Source: Plutella xylostella (Eukaryota > Arthropoda > Insecta > Lepidoptera > Plutellidae). From it: DNA of 64,000 nucleotides. The stretch is from NCBI RefSeq assembly GCF_932276165.1, contig NC_064012.1, positions 9,555,501 through 9,619,500 of the forward strand. The letters run 5' to 3'. The notes beneath the pieces were generated by a model. That model ran no database searches. It worked only from the letters and a program-made list of their open reading frames with translations, and was not told the DNA's origin. Position 1 is the stretch's first letter, and each line of letters begins with the position of its first letter. Below are positions 61,672 through 64,000 of this stretch, piece after piece. The position numbers were made by a program, and so were the translations under genes.

Positions 61672-64000
61672 CTAAAAGTTTATAGCTAGGTACATTGATA
61701 ACTCAAATATCGAGTTGAATATGGCGTTTACATAGTTTACCACAAATAGAGAGGAACGCTGGTGGTCTTTTATAAAGGAGGGGGAGGCAGTCAACAACGG
61801 ATACGGGCTCTCTGATTGAATTACGCGCGTTCGGCAAGTGGGGAAAGTCAACGGTGCCGGGAGAACACCTACGTTATTACTACATCCATTACATTCATAT
61901 AACCACAACGCTTTGAGTTGAAAGTAAAAGTAGACAAACTTTCAACTATTGTTTTATTTAGCGCACCGATGAATTGGGCGCACTATTTTGATAATCAGCG
62001 CCCATTGTGTGGGTCTGTCTTATCTAAGCTATGCTATTACGGTTAGCTGATAAACAAGTTGGCTCCTTGTAAATGTATGTTATCGTATCGTCTTGCAGTT
62101 ATACCCATTATAGACGAATGAATGCCGATGTGACTCACAATTTTATGATTTAACAAATATGGTGAATGTTTGCTGCGTTTTGTTCCGTTCTTTATGGCAT
62201 GGCTTGACTCAGTTTAAAGTACATATTTCCGTTGGATAAGAATGATTGTTTGTAAACATTTTGTATCGGTCGCAATAAAAATACCATTCCATTCCGTGTA
62301 GGCCCATAGGTAGTGAGAATCGATGAAAAAGAATATTCTTATACAATAAAGCAGACTCCATGACTAAACACTGGCTAGGATCCAATCCAAAACAGTTAAC
62401 TTCTGTTTTGTATGATTTTTGTTTATTAATCATTGGTGAAATCTAAATCTGTTTAATTATAGGTACCTAATATTAAACATCTACTTATCATCAATTACAT
62501 TTGCCTGCATCGTAACAGGCAGCAGAAAACAGTTATACAGGGTTTTAAAAATACATATAAAGAGATGACTCATTAATAAATGAGTATTTATCCATTAAAG
62601 CTCAGGACAGAAAATGGTGAAACTTGTCCTTTAAATGAAACTTGTTTGCAAGTTGTGAAACACCTCAGCGACTGGACGGGGCGGCCGACGCCATTTAAGG
62701 CTCCCACCGATGGCTGTGAGATAACTGCCTCTTGCAATATGCGATCACTTCATTTTTAAATCGAGCCGGGTAGCTGACCCTTCAAAATGTTACTTGCTAA
62801 GCTAAATAAGACGTGCTTTCGTTATGGATTAATCGTGAATGCCAAAACGTAAGTTATACAAGATACTATAGGAAAATAAGTCGGTATTAGTACTAAATTT
62901 AAAATTGATATGTATAAATAAGTTAACAAGGAAAACAATAATAAATTTTAACAGCGAATACACAATGTAGTAGAGATTGCTGAATGTAGTTTAAGCTATA
63001 TTTTAAACCAAAGGTATTGACTACGTCACACACACGTAAGTAACTACATAGAATAACGAGTACTAGTACTACAGTACTTGTTATTCTATAGTAACTGTAA
63101 TCGGGTCGTGAAGTTATAGAACCTATGGGCATGTATTCCTATTTTATTTCCCTGTGGTTATTATTTGTAAACGAATAATTAGTCCTTTTTTTCAACCCCT
63201 CGTACTTCTGTAAAGGTTACGAGCAAGATAAATCTTAGATAAATTTATTTAATAAACGCACTGGACACCTTAGCTGGAAAATAATATGAATATGAGTACT
63301 AGCACCTAATTACCACTCAAGATGCAAGTAATTTATATGTAGCGTAGTCTAGTAGGTATCGTTTAACAACCACCATTACGTTCGCAAGCACCACGCACCT
63401 ACTTTAGTCAGCTAGATAACGATCTCATAAAATTATATTTTACCTTACGGCCGGATGCACTTGTAATAACTAAGTTTAGATGGAGCGTGCCTAGTTCTAG
63501 ATCTGATTACCTAAGCTATTCTCCAGATGTCGAAATATTTCGAATCAACAGTCGGATTCGCCGCTTTGTTAGGCCTCTAGAAAGTTTGATTGTATCGGCA
63601 CGGAGTTCGGATTTCAGCTCTGGGATTGAATGATTGCGTTAGTTTATTCCCTCACACCCATCCCATTTCCATATTACAATGGAACTGACATATAACTGCA
63701 AAAAATAGTTTCGCAGTGCACCTTTATTATTATTCGTCGGGGATTACAGGCGTGAGTGTTTATGTTACGAAATTTAATTAAACTTTCAGTCTTCTCTCGA
63801 GATGATACTCTACGTAGCTCCAGAACTTTCTAGAAACAGAACACATGTACCTAGTTGTATATTGTAAAATTAATATTGCCCATGATTCATTTTGCCTTAC
63901 TCCGAACTCATTAGCAAAAGATTTAGCTATTAGTTAAAGAGCTTAGTACACTAGTACAGGTAGGTACAGTGGGTTGGACCTTGCGCCGTTCTTATTTCAC
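61672..64000. other. Right edge, no gene recognised
   Basis: AT-rich sequence expected to be intron upstream of the first found exon of the 56544-61671 gene. A hydrophobic minus-strand frame at 63132-62923 is not a convincing signal-peptide exon. A ttatacagggtttt repeat end occurs near 62535. Confidence 0.5.

Noticed and set aside
62923..63132. Hydrophobic frame as signal-peptide exon of the larger membrane protein gene
   Set aside because: It lacks a good donor in the right phase and the Cys cluster present in the paralogue.

Overview
The window looks like chromosomal DNA of a moth or butterfly (Lepidoptera). The background is AT-rich, genes are cut into many small exons by GT-AG introns, and introns and spacers are full of short repeats of lepidopteran type: Helitron-like 'ctaatattataaatgcg...cgggaacagctagt' elements, tRNA-derived SINE remnants, long-inverted-repeat MITEs and decayed LINE 3' ends. 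The order was inferred from the sequence alone; the species is not determined.

Left part (0.2-15 kb, minus strand): the N-terminal part of trio, a Rho-family guanine nucleotide exchange factor. Nine phase-consistent coding exons (552 codons) run from the start ATG at 15020 to 728 and cover the SEC14 domain and the first spectrin repeats; the GEF domains must lie beyond the left edge. Its introns hold a rearranged DNA-transposon complex (977-4834), two foldback MITEs (about 5586-6475 and 14064-14706) and three extra partial copies of exon 9 (251-691).

Middle (15-21.4 kb): a head-to-head spacer between trio and the next gene, with SINE, LINE and Helitron-like repeats and several perfect hairpins. 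Then 21.4-40.4 kb, plus strand: the N-terminal half of highwire/MYCBP2 (hiw), the giant PHR-family E3 ubiquitin ligase. I could join 29 coding exons with consistent splice phases into 2218 codons, covering the N-terminal region, both groups of RCC1-like repeats, a Cys-rich segment, both PHR domains and the region after them. The intron after exon 13 holds a 111-bp minisatellite built from the exon-13 tail and its own 5' splice site, with a dimeric higher-order pattern. The open frame stops at a good donor (40381/40382), and I found none of the C-terminal half (filamin, DOC, RING) in the remaining 23.6 kb.

Right part (42.7-61.7 kb, minus strand): two related single-pass membrane protein genes that I cannot name. 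One (42762-44352) is complete in two exons, 439 aa, with signal peptide, beta-solenoid/LRR-like ectodomain, transmembrane helix and short tail. The other (56544-61671) has at least 785 aa and a long motif-rich tail; its signal-peptide exon was not found. If hiw continues past 64 kb, both genes sit nested and antisense inside one hiw intron; otherwise the hiw locus or the assembly is broken here. trio and hiw both act in axon growth and synapse formation in model insects, so their divergent arrangement is worth noting.
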